In this document: positions 8,501 through 17,302 of the stretch, in pieces
Layout: each line of letters opens with the position of its first letter
Position numbering within the stretch: the first letter of the stretch is position 1
Origin: an uncultured Lachnospiraceae bacterium
Lineage (GTDB): Bacteria > Bacillota > Clostridia > Lachnospirales > Lachnospiraceae
Length of the DNA stretch: 64,000 nucleotides
Assembly: GCA_947629385.1 (NCBI GenBank)
Contig: CANRDO010000011.1
Span: 1-64,000 of the forward strand
Reading direction: 5' to 3'
Made by a program: the position numbers and the translations under genes
The notes under the pieces: model-generated
Told to the model about the DNA's origin: nothing
Database searches by the model: none
Seen by the model: the letters and a program-made list of their open reading frames with translations, nothing else

Positions 8501-9415
8501 ATGACCTTTTTTATCGTGTTTTTCCAGATGCTTTCTCTGCTTATCATGATCGGCGTCGGCTTTTTGGCGACGAAGACTGGCATGGTGGACGACAACACAA
8601 ACAAGCAGATCTCCACATTGATCGTCAACATTTTCAACCCTCTGCTGATCTTTTCCAGCGCCGCCAACTCCATCGGGCAAGTCCCGCTCCATACGCTGCT
8701 CCTTGTCAGCCTGATCGCCGCCGGAATGTTTGCCTTCTTCATCGTCGTCGGAATGATCCTCACGCCATTTTTTGACAAGGATCTGATGCAGCGGAAGGTC
8801 TACCAGCTCATGTTCGTCTTCTCCAATCTCGGCTTTATCGGTATCCCCGTGGTATCGAGCATACTCGGCGCGCAGTACGTCGTCTATGTCACGGAATTTA
8901 TTCTCATCTATACGGTGCTTTTCTACACGTACGGCATCGCGCTGATGGACGGCAGATTTTCCGTCTCGTCCCTGAAGTCCATGTTCAATTCCGGGACCGT
9001 GTTCGGCGTGGCCGCCCTGATCGTCATCCTCTTTGAGATCCCGCTGCCGGATTTCATGAAATCGGCCGCCTCATATCTCGGCAACGCGACCACGCCGCTC
9101 TCGCTGATCTGCGTCGGCTACACGCTCGCCAACGCGGACATCCGCAGGATTCTTTGCAATGGGAAACTGTATCTCTTCTCCGCAGTCAAGCTGCTTGTCC
9201 TGCCGCTGCTCCTGCTGCCGCTCGTCCGACTGGTCACGCAGGACGCCGGAATCATCGCAGTGTGCATGATCATGTTCGGCATGCCGGTCGGCAACATGCC
9301 TCTGATGATCGGCACAAAAAAAGGAATCGACTGCACGAACTGCAGCGCTGCCATCATTATGACAACCGTGCTGTGCGTGCTGACGATTCCCATCCTGCTC
9401 ACCGTGGCGGGGTGA
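8501..9415 (+). CDS. AEC-family (auxin efflux carrier-like) transporter
   Basis: A 304-residue inner-membrane protein with about ten hydrophobic segments. It has the family features of an N-terminal FFQMLSLLIMIGVGFLATK helix, the FNPLLIFSS turn and, in the second half, MFGMPVGNMP. AEC proteins move organic anions such as malate, or other small solutes; the substrate cannot be read from the sequence. The start is ATG 8501 with AGAGGA upstream. The longer frame from 8459 overlaps the promoter and was rejected. The gene stands alone between divergent nadE and convergent hslO. Confidence 0.85.
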   Translation: MTFFIVFFQMLSLLIMIGVGFLATKTGMVDDNTNKQISTLIVNIFNPLLIFSSAANSIGQVPLHTLLLVSLIAAGMFAFFIVVGMILTPFFDKDLMQRKVYQLMFVFSNLGFIGIPVVSSILGAQYVVYVTEFILIYTVLFYTYGIALMDGRFSVSSLKSMFNSGTVFGVAALIVILFEIPLPDFMKSAASYLGNATTPLSLICVGYTLANADIRRILCNGKLYLFSAVKLLVLPLLLLPLVRLVTQDAGIIAVCMIMFGMPVGNMPLMIGTKKGIDCTNCSAAIIMTTVLCVLTIPILLTVAG

Positions 9416-9510
9416 ATTCGTTTGCACATCATGAACCTCACCGTAACGGCCAGAAGCATTCTTACAACGTGGCGGGATGAATCCCATTTGCGAACAATGA
9501 GCTTCACCGG
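9404..9510 (+). repeat. Imperfect 41-base direct duplication at the 3' end of the AEC gene
   Basis: The segment from 9404, which spans the AEC stop codon, recurs from 9469 to 9510 with several mismatches, a period of about 65 bases. Both copies read GTGGCGGG-TGAAT and end in TCACCG. The second copy runs into the 3' end of hslO. It looks like an old local duplication. Confidence 0.5.
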
Positions 9511-10382
9511 CTGCTGCGCTTCAACAGCTCCCGCAGCTCATCCGTCGTCACCTGATATTTTTTGTCGCAGAAATGGCAGTTCACCTCGACCGGCTCCCCG
9601 TCGTCGATCATCTCCTGCAGATCCTTGCGCCCGATGCTGATCAGCGCGCGCTCGATGCGCTCACGCGAGCAGTCGCAGCGGTACTGCGCCGGGATCGTAT
9701 CGTTGATCTCCAGCCCGAACTCGCCCAGCAGCTCCTCGAGGATCTGTTCCGGCGTCATTCCCCGATCCAGCAGAGACGTCACGGAAGTCACTTCAGAGAG
9801 CTTCTGCTCCAGCCGCGCGACGAGCTCCTCCGGCGCGAACGGCATGAGCTGAATGATGAATCCGCCCGCCTGGCGCACCGTGTTGCCGCGATCCAGCAGC
9901 ACACCTAGTCCAACCGAAGACGGCACCTGCTCCGACATCGCGAAATAGTAGGTCAGGTCGTCCCCAATCTCCCCGGTCTGCAGCTCGCACTGCCCAATGT
10001 ACGGCTCCTTCATGCCAAGATCCTTGATCACGTTCAGGACGCCGGCTCCAACCGCGCCTCCGACATCGAGCTTGCCCTTGTCGTTCGCGTGCAGGAGCAC
10101 CTCCGGATTCTGCACATAGCCCTTCACATTCGCAGAAGAGTCCGCCGTGACCGTGATCCCGCCGATCGGCCCGTCCCCCTTGATCTGCAGCGTGAGCAAG
10201 TCCTTCTCGCCCTTCATCATCGCGCCCATCATCGCGCCCGCCGTTAAAAGCCGCCCCAGCGCCGCCGTCGCTACCGGGCTCGTGTTGTGAAATCCCCGCG
10301 CCGTCTCCACCGTCTCTCTCGTCGTCGCCGCGAACGCGCGGATCTGGCTGTCCGCCGCCGTCGCCCTCACAATGTAATCCAT
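9504..10382 (-). CDS. hslO: Redox-regulated chaperone Hsp33
   Basis: A cytosolic holdase that unfolds and becomes active when its zinc-bound cysteines are oxidised. The N-terminal domain begins MDYIVRATAADSQIRAF. The C-terminal redox switch has the expected cysteine pairs, CDC in RYRCDCSRE and CHFC in VNCHFCDKK. Length (292 residues) fits the family. I prefer ATG 10382, because the family begins just before DYIVRATA and GAGGG is suitably spaced; ATG 10391 in the same frame is the alternative. It stands alone on the minus strand. Confidence 0.95.
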   Translation of the reverse strand: MDYIVRATAADSQIRAFAATTRETVETARGFHNTSPVATAALGRLLTAGAMMGAMMKGEKDLLTLQIKGDGPIGGITVTADSSANVKGYVQNPEVLLHANDKGKLDVGGAVGAGVLNVIKDLGMKEPYIGQCELQTGEIGDDLTYYFAMSEQVPSSVGLGVLLDRGNTVRQAGGFIIQLMPFAPEELVARLEQKLSEVTSVTSLLDRGMTPEQILEELLGEFGLEINDTIPAQYRCDCSRERIERALISIGRKDLQEMIDDGEPVEVNCHFCDKKYQVTTDELRELLKRSSR

Positions 10383-10433
10383 ATCGTTCATCCCTCTCTG
10401 CCTGTTCTGTCTAAAACAGGGCGTCCTTCTTAT

Positions 10434-11288
10434 CTACACGATTCCAACTAACCCCAGCACAATCCCGGCCGCAACGCTGATCACCGCCAGCAAAGCCGTC
10501 AGCGCAAGATTCTCTTTCAGATTCCGGTTCTCACGGTAGAGCACCAGAAGTCCCGTCCCCGTGCCGCACAGCAGTCCGGCGAACAGTCCGACTCCGCTCA
10601 ACACGCCCTCCAGAAACAGCTCCGTCACCAGCACAGAGGCCGCGCAGTTCGGGATCACGCCGATCAGCGCGGCGGCAAGCGCCTCGAGTCCTGAAAATTT
10701 CACCAGACTTTCGGCCAGTCCGGAGGATGCGAAGCGCTCCAGCCCAAAGCCAAGCATAAGCGAAATCAAAAACAGAAACAGCGCCGTTTTCAGCGTATGG
10801 TTCAGCGCCGAATACCAGATCCCGTGGTGTTCACATCCGCAGTGCCCGTGCTCGCACATATCCATATGCTCCGGGATCGAACCCCGCCGTCCCAGAATCG
10901 TTTCCAGAGTAAAATCAACTAACATACCCGCGACAGTCGCCACGACCGCTTTCACCGCCAGAATTTTTGCGATCGTCACTCCGTTCGTTCCCTGCGCGAG
11001 CATGACCGGCAGCATCTCGTCCGAGGTCGCCAGAAACACGGAGAGAAGCGTACCCGGCGATACCACTCCGCCCGCGAACAATCCGGCGGCGGCGGCAGCA
11101 AACCCGCACTGCGGAATCGTCCCGATCAGGCTGCCAAGAAACGGCCCCGCCTTCCCGGCGCGGTATATCATTTGCTTTGTCTTTGCGCTCATCCTGTGCT
11201 CCGTGTACTCCACCGCAAGGTAGGACAGGTACAGGAACGGCAGCAGCTTCAGACAGTCGATCACGCTGTCCAACATAATTTCCCGCAT
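10434..11288 (-). CDS. Putative 10-TM heavy-metal (manganese/arsenic-type) exporter
   Basis: A 284-residue membrane protein of the ArsP_2 type (putative 10-TM heavy-metal exporter). It is built as two related halves, each with a conserved proline/cysteine turn: GTIPQCGFAAA and GVIPNCAASV. A cytosolic loop between them is rich in His and Cys (HMDMCEHGHCGCEHHG), a likely metal-binding segment. This suggests export of a divalent metal, but the ion is unproven. ATG 11288 has an AGGAAAG site; the longer frame to 11366 is not supported. No metal regulator is visible nearby. Confidence 0.75.
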   Translation of the reverse strand: MREIMLDSVIDCLKLLPFLYLSYLAVEYTEHRMSAKTKQMIYRAGKAGPFLGSLIGTIPQCGFAAAAAGLFAGGVVSPGTLLSVFLATSDEMLPVMLAQGTNGVTIAKILAVKAVVATVAGMLVDFTLETILGRRGSIPEHMDMCEHGHCGCEHHGIWYSALNHTLKTALFLFLISLMLGFGLERFASSGLAESLVKFSGLEALAAALIGVIPNCAASVLVTELFLEGVLSGVGLFAGLLCGTGTGLLVLYRENRNLKENLALTALLAVISVAAGIVLGLVGIV

Positions 11289-11395
11289 GAGATCATCTTT
11301 CCTTTCAGTTTCTAAACCATACCACACCAGTTCGCGTTTGTCTATGAAAAACAGGCCAAAACACAAAAAAGTTCGATGATCCGAGAGCAGTCCGA

Positions 11396-11425
11396 TTGAC
11401 GATGAAGCTTTTCTTATGTTATGAT
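11396..11425 (+). promoter_or_regulatory. Probable sigma-A promoter for the NHLM-type exporter operon
   Basis: TTGACG (11396-11401), an 18-base spacer and TATGAT (11420-11425), about 55 bases before the first exporter gene. Confidence 0.6.
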
Positions 11426-11479
11426 AAAATGCAAACGGGAATATGACTTTTCAAAATGATTCTGGGAAGGGGAACGGCT

Positions 11480-13606
11480 ATGAAGGTACCGGTTATCATT
11501 CAGATGCACACCGGGGAGAACGGGGCGGCGGCCCTGTCCATGATACTGGCTTATTACAGAAAATATCTTCCACTGTCGGCTGTGCGCGAGAAGTGTCTTA
11601 CTTCCAGAAACGGTTCCACGCCCGCGCAGCTGCTTCAGGCTGCCGAGGGATTCGGGCTGAAGGGCTCCGTCCGCAAAGCGGGATTGTCCGAGCTGAAGAA
11701 GATGCCATTGCCCGCCATCGTGAACTGGAACAAAAAATATTATGTGGTAGTCTGCGCGTTCCGGGGCGGCAATGTCTACGTCAACGACCCTTCCGGCGGC
11801 GCATACGCCGTGACGGAGGAGCGTTTCGAGCGTTCCTTTTCCGGCTCTGTAATCGCTCTGGAGCCGGGGCCCGATTTCCGGCCCGAAGGACGCCGGGAAC
11901 CGATATGGAACATGCTGTGGCGCCGGCTGCATTCGGGCAGCCGCTCCCTCCTCGCGATCTTTTTGCTGCACGCGCTTGGCACGGCGGCGCATCTGGTCCT
12001 GCTGGAGCTGAGCCGGCGTATGCTGGATCAGGTCATGGGCGGGGAACATCGGGAGCTCTATCTCCCCCTGCTGATTGGCATGGGCGCAGCGCTGCTTGTC
12101 GGCACTGCTCTGTCCCTCCTTGAGACCATACACACCTACCGGATCGGCCGCAAGATGGCGGCGGAGTCCGGCGGCAGACTTTTCCGGCAGATGCTGGATC
12201 TGCCCATGAGCTTCTATGAGCAGCACTTTGCAGGCGATATCCTGGACCGCATGGAGAAGAATTCCCGCCTGGACTATTCCCTGCTGCGCACGATCCTTCC
12301 CACGGTCATCGACACGGCGAGCCTCGTCTTTTACCTTGCCATGCTGCTGTTCTACGACCCGCTGATGGCATTGCTCTGCCTTGCGGTGGAGGTGATCTAC
12401 ATCCTTGTAAGCCTCTGGCTTCAGAGGCGGATCGCCATCCAGTCGCGCAGCCTGAGCACCAGCGCAAGCGCCGTGAACACTTCCCTGCTCAACGGTTTCA
12501 ACACCATCGAGACAATCAAGTCCATCGGCTCGGAGAAGGCGTTCTTCTCCCTCTGGAGCTCTTCGCAAACCAGTATGCAGGAAAAGAGCGCGCGTATGGA
12601 TCGCATGAAAGCGCTGTCCGGATTCCTGGGAAGCAGCCACAATGTGATCTCCTCCGCCTGCCTTCTGTTCGTAGGCGCCATTCTGATCATCCGGGGGCAG
12701 TTCACCATGGGTATGCTGGCTACGTTCCAGTCAGTGCTCGGCAACGTTCGGAGAAACCTCAGCTCACTGGTATCCACCTCCAACGACCTGACGAGCCGCC
12801 GCACGGATATCGAACGTGTGGAGGACATGCTGGGACAGGAGCCGGAGCCGACGATTCTGCTGCAAGATGAATCCCAGGCACAGAAGCTCTCCGGCGACAT
12901 AGAAATCGACCACGTCACTTTCCGCTATAATCCGGGTGACCGGCCGGCGGTAGATGACCTGTCCCTACATATAAAGCCGGGACAGATGGTAGCTTTAGTC
13001 GGCTCGACAGGCTGCGGCAAGAGCACGCTCATGAAGCTCATCGCCGGTCTCTGCAGGGCGGATGGCGGAAGTATTCTCTACGACGGACTGCGCCGGGACG
13101 AAATTCCGGACGTGACCTTCCACTCCTCGCTCGCGTGCGTGGATCAGGAGATCACTGTGTTCAATGACACGCTCTCGGCCAATCTGAAAATGTGGGACGC
13201 GACGATCGAGAATTTCGAGATGATCCTCGCAGCGCGCGACGCCCAGATCCATGACCGCGTCATCTCAGCTCCGGGCGGCTACGACGCGACGGTCTATGAG
13301 AACGGACGCAACTTCTCCGGCGGAGAGCTGCAGCGTTTGGAGCTTGCACGAGCCCTGAGCCAGGATCCCACAGTCCTGCTTCTGGACGAATTCACTTCCG
13401 CCCTGGACGCCCTCACGGAGGAGAAAGTCTTCCGGGCGATCCGCGATAAAGGGACGACCTGTATCCTGGCGGCGCACCGTTTCTCCACCGTGGTGGAATG
13501 CGACTGGATTGTCGTGATGGAAAAGGGCCACATCGCGGAGCAAGGCACGCACGAAGAACTGTATCACGCCAACGGCTTGTACCGCCGGTTGGTGGATTTG
13601 CAATAG
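11480..13606 (+). CDS. NHLM-type bacteriocin exporter, C39-like/permease/ATPase, protease site degenerate
   Basis: A 708-residue ABC exporter resembling the NHLM peptidase/permease/ATPase protein that cleaves leader peptides and exports RiPPs. The C39-like domain (about 1-125) keeps the fold signature: GAAALSMILAYY, LPAIV, and the Asp of YVNDP (103). The usual catalytic Cys is Asn14 (TGENGAAAL) and the His position is Tyr (NWNKKYY), so it should not cut. A six-helix permease follows (about 150-450). The ATPase has Walker A GSTGCGKST, signature FSGGE and Walker B LLLDE. The start is ATG 11480 with AAGGGG upstream. The second exporter follows after ten bases. Confidence 0.85.
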   Translation: MKVPVIIQMHTGENGAAALSMILAYYRKYLPLSAVREKCLTSRNGSTPAQLLQAAEGFGLKGSVRKAGLSELKKMPLPAIVNWNKKYYVVVCAFRGGNVYVNDPSGGAYAVTEERFERSFSGSVIALEPGPDFRPEGRREPIWNMLWRRLHSGSRSLLAIFLLHALGTAAHLVLLELSRRMLDQVMGGEHRELYLPLLIGMGAALLVGTALSLLETIHTYRIGRKMAAESGGRLFRQMLDLPMSFYEQHFAGDILDRMEKNSRLDYSLLRTILPTVIDTASLVFYLAMLLFYDPLMALLCLAVEVIYILVSLWLQRRIAIQSRSLSTSASAVNTSLLNGFNTIETIKSIGSEKAFFSLWSSSQTSMQEKSARMDRMKALSGFLGSSHNVISSACLLFVGAILIIRGQFTMGMLATFQSVLGNVRRNLSSLVSTSNDLTSRRTDIERVEDMLGQEPEPTILLQDESQAQKLSGDIEIDHVTFRYNPGDRPAVDDLSLHIKPGQMVALVGSTGCGKSTLMKLIAGLCRADGGSILYDGLRRDEIPDVTFHSSLACVDQEITVFNDTLSANLKMWDATIENFEMILAARDAQIHDRVISAPGGYDATVYENGRNFSGGELQRLELARALSQDPTVLLLDEFTSALDALTEEKVFRAIRDKGTTCILAAHRFSTVVECDWIVVMEKGHIAEQGTHEELYHANGLYRRLVDLQ

Positions 13607-13616
13607 AGGTGATCCC

Positions 13617-15788
13617 ATGAGTAGTATATTTACCGACCTTATTTTAGAACGTGACCGTATCGATACGCGCCTGATGGAGGAGGCGAACACCTCCCTGCGC
13701 GACAACATTCCTTCCTCCGCCGGCGCGGACCGGATTGTACAGACGGAAGCGGCACTGCGCTGTATTCTGGATCGCTTCGACATCACACCCGAGCCCGTCC
13801 GCCACTGCGACAGCATCGGCGAGCTGATGGACTGTGTGCTGGATCCCCTGTGCATCATGTACGAACCGTGCGATCTGCGAGAATCAGACTGGAAACGACG
13901 GACCGTTCACATGCTCGGCTTCCTGGAAGACGGGACCGCTGTGGCTCTTTTCCCGACGGTAGGAGGCTATCGCTACGTGTGCCCGTCGACCGGCAGAAAA
14001 GGCCGCGTCACGAAAAACACGGCTCTCGAACCAACCGCCTACGTGATCTACCGTCCTCTTCCGGAGGGCAAGCTTTCCCTGCCACGCTTTTTCCGGCTTC
14101 TGTTTGCCCTGCTTTCTCCCGCCGACTACGTGCCTGTCGCCGCGGCGATCGGCGTCATTACGCTGCTCGGACTCGTGGCTCCCTCGCTCAACCGCCGGGT
14201 GCTGAACCAACTGGTTCCCCTCGGGTCCGCGGCCTGGCCGAAGCTCACCTCGGCAGCCGTCCTGTTCATCTCCACAGGCCTGCTGCGCGCGGCGCTCACC
14301 GTCGTCAAGACGCTCATGCTCAACACCGTCAAGCGGAACGTCAGCATTCAGGTGCAGGCCGCTGTCGTGTCGCGCATCCTGTTTCTACCGGACGCCTATT
14401 TCAAAAATCTGTCGGCCGGAAAGCTGTCCAGGCGTATCCAGAACAGCCGCACGCTCGCAGAAAAGCTCACCGACATGGTAATGAACACGTCGGTCACAGC
14501 CGTCTTTTCTCTGGTCTATATCCCCCAGATGGCGCGCTTTGCCCCGTCCCTGTATATCCCGGCGCTGCTGATCCTCGCCGCGCAGCTTGCGTTCAGTATC
14601 TTCGCATCTGCAGTGTACGCCAAAAACACGCTGGCGAGCAACGAGTTGTCCATGGAGGAGAACGGCTTCGTCTACGCAGCGGTACGCGGCATCCAGAAGC
14701 TGAAGACCTCGGGCGCCGTCAAGCGTGTCTACGCGAAGTGGGCGGAGCTCTATCGGAGAAGGCTGGTATACAACCTTGACCCGCCAGGCATTGTGAAGCT
14801 GCGGAGCCAGCTCATCGCTTTCATCTCATCCTTCGGCACGGTTCTGATCCTGTCTGTGGCGATCCCATCGGGCGTCACCCGGCCGGATTACATCGCCTTC
14901 ACCGCCTCCTACGGACTGATCGTCACAGCCGTCACGGAGCTGATGAGCGTGATCGACAGCCTCTTCTCCCTGCAGTCGCTGCTGAACAATCTGAAACCGC
15001 TCTTCGAGGCGGAGCCGGAGCAGACGCGCAGCCAGGAATACGTGAAGGAGTTGTCCGGGCGCGTACAGCTGGAGAACATTCATTTCGCCTACGAGGGGGC
15101 AAGGACGGAGTGCCTGAAGGGTGTCTCTCTTTCCATCCGAAAGGGAGAAAAGGTTGCCATCGTAGGGGAGAGCGGCTGCGGCAAGAGCACTTTGCTTCGC
15201 ATCCTCATGGGGATGGAAGCTCCGTCCGCGGGCTGCGTTTACTATGACGGGCGTCCGCTCCCCTCCCTCAACAAGCGCTCCCTGCGCCGCCACGTCGGCT
15301 CCGTGTTCCAGTTCAGCCAGGTCATGCCAGGTTCCATTCAGGCAAACATCGCGTTCGGCGCGCCGGATATCACGGAGGAAGAAATCTGGGACGCCGCCAG
15401 GAAAGCACAGATCGAAGAGCTGATCCACTCCCTGCCGCTCGGAATGGACACCGAGATCTCCGAATCCCGCGGCGGTGGCTTCTCCGGAGGCCAAAAACAG
15501 TGCATCCTTCTGGCGCGGGCCTTCGCTGGAAAGCCCTCTCTGCTCGTCCTGGACGAGGCCACCTCTGCGCTGGACAATGTGACACAGAAGAAGGTGCTGG
15601 ACGCGATCACGTCGCTTCGAGCCACGGTCATCATGGTCGCCCACCGGCTCTCCACGGTCAAAAACTGCGACCGCATCATCATGCTCTCTGACGGAAAGAT
15701 CGCGGAACAGGGGAACTATGAGGAATTGATAGAGAAGAACGGGCTCTTCGCCGAGCTCGTGCGCAAGCAGCTGCAGGCGGAGGCATAA
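13617..15788 (+). CDS. NHLM-type bacteriocin export ABC permease/ATPase
   Basis: A 723-residue partner exporter like the second NHLM ABC protein. It has an N-terminal cytosolic domain with no peptidase motif (about 1-165), ending in the family-typical ALEPTAYVIYRPLP. Membrane helices follow (about 170-460), then an ATPase with Walker A GESGCGKST, signature FSGGQ and Walker B LLVLDEATS. In known systems the two ABC proteins are thought to work as a heterodimer. ATG 13617 has an AGGTGA site and lies ten bases after the first exporter, so they form one operon. No membrane-fusion partner or precursor peptide gene is recognisable. Confidence 0.85.
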   Translation: MSSIFTDLILERDRIDTRLMEEANTSLRDNIPSSAGADRIVQTEAALRCILDRFDITPEPVRHCDSIGELMDCVLDPLCIMYEPCDLRESDWKRRTVHMLGFLEDGTAVALFPTVGGYRYVCPSTGRKGRVTKNTALEPTAYVIYRPLPEGKLSLPRFFRLLFALLSPADYVPVAAAIGVITLLGLVAPSLNRRVLNQLVPLGSAAWPKLTSAAVLFISTGLLRAALTVVKTLMLNTVKRNVSIQVQAAVVSRILFLPDAYFKNLSAGKLSRRIQNSRTLAEKLTDMVMNTSVTAVFSLVYIPQMARFAPSLYIPALLILAAQLAFSIFASAVYAKNTLASNELSMEENGFVYAAVRGIQKLKTSGAVKRVYAKWAELYRRRLVYNLDPPGIVKLRSQLIAFISSFGTVLILSVAIPSGVTRPDYIAFTASYGLIVTAVTELMSVIDSLFSLQSLLNNLKPLFEAEPEQTRSQEYVKELSGRVQLENIHFAYEGARTECLKGVSLSIRKGEKVAIVGESGCGKSTLLRILMGMEAPSAGCVYYDGRPLPSLNKRSLRRHVGSVFQFSQVMPGSIQANIAFGAPDITEEEIWDAARKAQIEELIHSLPLGMDTEISESRGGGFSGGQKQCILLARAFAGKPSLLVLDEATSALDNVTQKKVLDAITSLRATVIMVAHRLSTVKNCDRIIMLSDGKIAEQGNYEELIEKNGLFAELVRKQLQAEA

Positions 15789-15964
15789 AAACACCCCGGA
15801 TGTCTGGCACCCGGAGTGCTATAAAAAGGAGGGAAGACATTCAGTTCTTTAAGATGATTCATGGCGTCACAGACCGGCGGCCGCCTGCAAGGCCTTTTTG
15901 TGCCGGACCATTCCGCCCTCTGCAGGCGCGCTGTGCGCACCCTCCTCTTTACCTGACAGGAAAT
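15789..15964. other. Intergenic stretch between exporter operon and reverse transcriptase
   Basis: No convincing gene. It holds a weak hairpin right after the exporter stop (CACCCCGG paired with CCGGAGTG, one mismatch). A strong ribosome-site-like AAGGAGGG (15826-15833) has no ATG, GTG or TTG at usable distance. An eight-base inverted repeat CGCCTGCA/TGCAGGCG (15882-15889 and 15921-15928) follows. The orphan ribosome site could mark a decayed small gene. Confidence 0.4.
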
Positions 15965-17191
15965 TCAGAACAACGTGCTCCAGTCCGTCTCAAACCGGCG
16001 GTAATACACGTTGACAAGGCTTCGATAACCCAACTCATGCATTTTCTCGAAACGGACGCGGTAACGGGCGTCCGATTTTTTCCCGCTGCCCACGTAGCGG
16101 ATGTTGAACTGGACCGCGGCGTCGATCTTCCTCAGCCCGTCCGTCTTCGACAGCAGCGGCAGGACCCAGCGGCACCAGTTCAGCTCGTGCCGGTTGGCGA
16201 CGCCCCCGAAAAACAGACGTCTGGCGTAGAAGATCATCCGGCGCATCGCCTCTTCGTCGCCGAGCTCGCCCCGCTTCTTGCGGCGCATGATCCGGTCGGC
16301 GCGAAGACGCAGCTTCCACCTGATCTTATCCACCGAGCTGTCCGCGATGTCCACGGCGCGCCCGGTCAGCTTCATGCCAAGCACCTCCACGGTAGAGCCG
16401 GGAGGCAGGATCATGCTCTTTTCCTCATGGAGCGAAAGCTTTTTGCGGGCCATCACCTCCATGATGTAACACTTGTATTCCTCGACCTGCTCCTCCGTGT
16501 TCGCGTAAAGCACGATGTCGTCCGCATAGCGGCCGTACAGAACATGCTTCTTCTGAAAATACCAATCCATCTCCGAGAGATAGATGTTTTCAAAAAAGCT
16601 GGTGAGCGGCACGCCGGACATGACCGCAGGGCCATCATGAAAAATTCCCCCGGACGGATGTCGGTAGGTACGCCAGTTAAGGAGCCAGCGGAAAAACGCC
16701 ATGATCTCCCGATCGTCCGCGAACAGCGCTTCCAGCTGCCCCAGAAGCAGCGCTCCGTCTATGCTGTCTCCGTAGCTTCGCACATCTGTTTTCAGGATGT
16801 ACTTGTTCTTTAGCCCCGGCACAGCTTTCAGCCGCATAATCAGATCCGCCACGCGGCGGCCGCTCCGGAAGGAGTATAGATTTTTGGCAAAAACAGAATC
16901 ATATTTCCGGAGGGCAAAGGTCATCAGCTGTGTCAGCATCAGATTTTCTTTCTTCAGACTGTACACCAGCCGCTTCTTGCCGCTGTGACTTTTGCGCCGG
17001 GCGAACTGCATAGGCGGATCGAAATAATAATCCCCCGCTTTCAGGCGCAGGATATCGGCCGTGCACTGATCGCTCAGAAGGTAGTTTCTTATGGCGGCCG
17101 CATCTTCCGGCTTGCAGGAAATGGATTCGTCCTTATATGCAAGAAATCTCTCCCGGACCTTCAGGTCCAGCATCTCTTCAAAAACGCCCAT
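15965..17191 (-). CDS. Stand-alone reverse transcriptase of unplaced class
   Basis: A 408-residue RNA-directed DNA polymerase. Seen: the palm Asp in YILKTDVRSYGDSI (Asp136), the motif region SGVPLTSFFENIYLSEMD, and the active-site GRYADDIVLYA (YADD 222-225), followed by a basic thumb-like region rich in RMRRKK-type residues. It lacks the maturase and HNH domains of group II intron proteins. I see no template/variable repeats of a DGR nearby, and the B motif (SGVPLTS) is not the usual retron or intron QG form. The class stays open. ATG 17191 follows GAGGAG; a longer ATG at 17206 is less likely. It converges on the exporter operon and has its own strong promoter. Confidence 0.8.
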   Translation of the reverse strand: MGVFEEMLDLKVRERFLAYKDESISCKPEDAAAIRNYLLSDQCTADILRLKAGDYYFDPPMQFARRKSHSGKKRLVYSLKKENLMLTQLMTFALRKYDSVFAKNLYSFRSGRRVADLIMRLKAVPGLKNKYILKTDVRSYGDSIDGALLLGQLEALFADDREIMAFFRWLLNWRTYRHPSGGIFHDGPAVMSGVPLTSFFENIYLSEMDWYFQKKHVLYGRYADDIVLYANTEEQVEEYKCYIMEVMARKKLSLHEEKSMILPPGSTVEVLGMKLTGRAVDIADSSVDKIRWKLRLRADRIMRRKKRGELGDEEAMRRMIFYARRLFFGGVANRHELNWCRWVLPLLSKTDGLRKIDAAVQFNIRYVGSGKKSDARYRVRFEKMHELGYRSLVNVYYRRFETDWSTLF

Positions 17192-17219
17192 GTCCGCTCT
17201 CCTCATATCCGTACTGCAC

Positions 17220-17234
17220 TCCGGCCTTGCCGGA
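17220..17234 (-). other. Leader hairpin of the reverse transcriptase transcript
   Basis: TCCGGC and GCCGGA pair around a three-base loop, about ten bases below the -10 element, so the structure would lie close to the 5' end of the reverse transcriptase mRNA. The function is unknown. Confidence 0.4.
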
Positions 17235-17244
17235 CAGCAGATTA

Positions 17245-17273
17245 ATTATATAAAACCGCTGTAAAAAAGTCAA
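17245..17273 (-). promoter_or_regulatory. Near-consensus sigma-A promoter for the reverse transcriptase
   Basis: On the minus strand: TTGACT (17273-17268), a 17-base spacer and TATAAT (17250-17245). It lies between the nuclease stop and the reverse transcriptase start, so that gene can be expressed independently. Confidence 0.75.
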
Positions 17274-17302
17274 TTTTTTTATGCCGGCAATCCGGCTGGC
17301 AA

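Noticed and set aside
15716..15940. Minus-strand 74-codon frame with several Cys between exporter and reverse transcriptase, considered as a precursor peptide
   Set aside because: Its start overlaps the only ribosome-like site, and most of it is antisense to the end of the exporter gene.
17283..17296. GCCGG/CCGGC hairpin after the nuclease gene, considered as its terminator
   Set aside because: On the transcribed (minus) strand it is followed by As, not Ts, so it lacks a terminator U-run.
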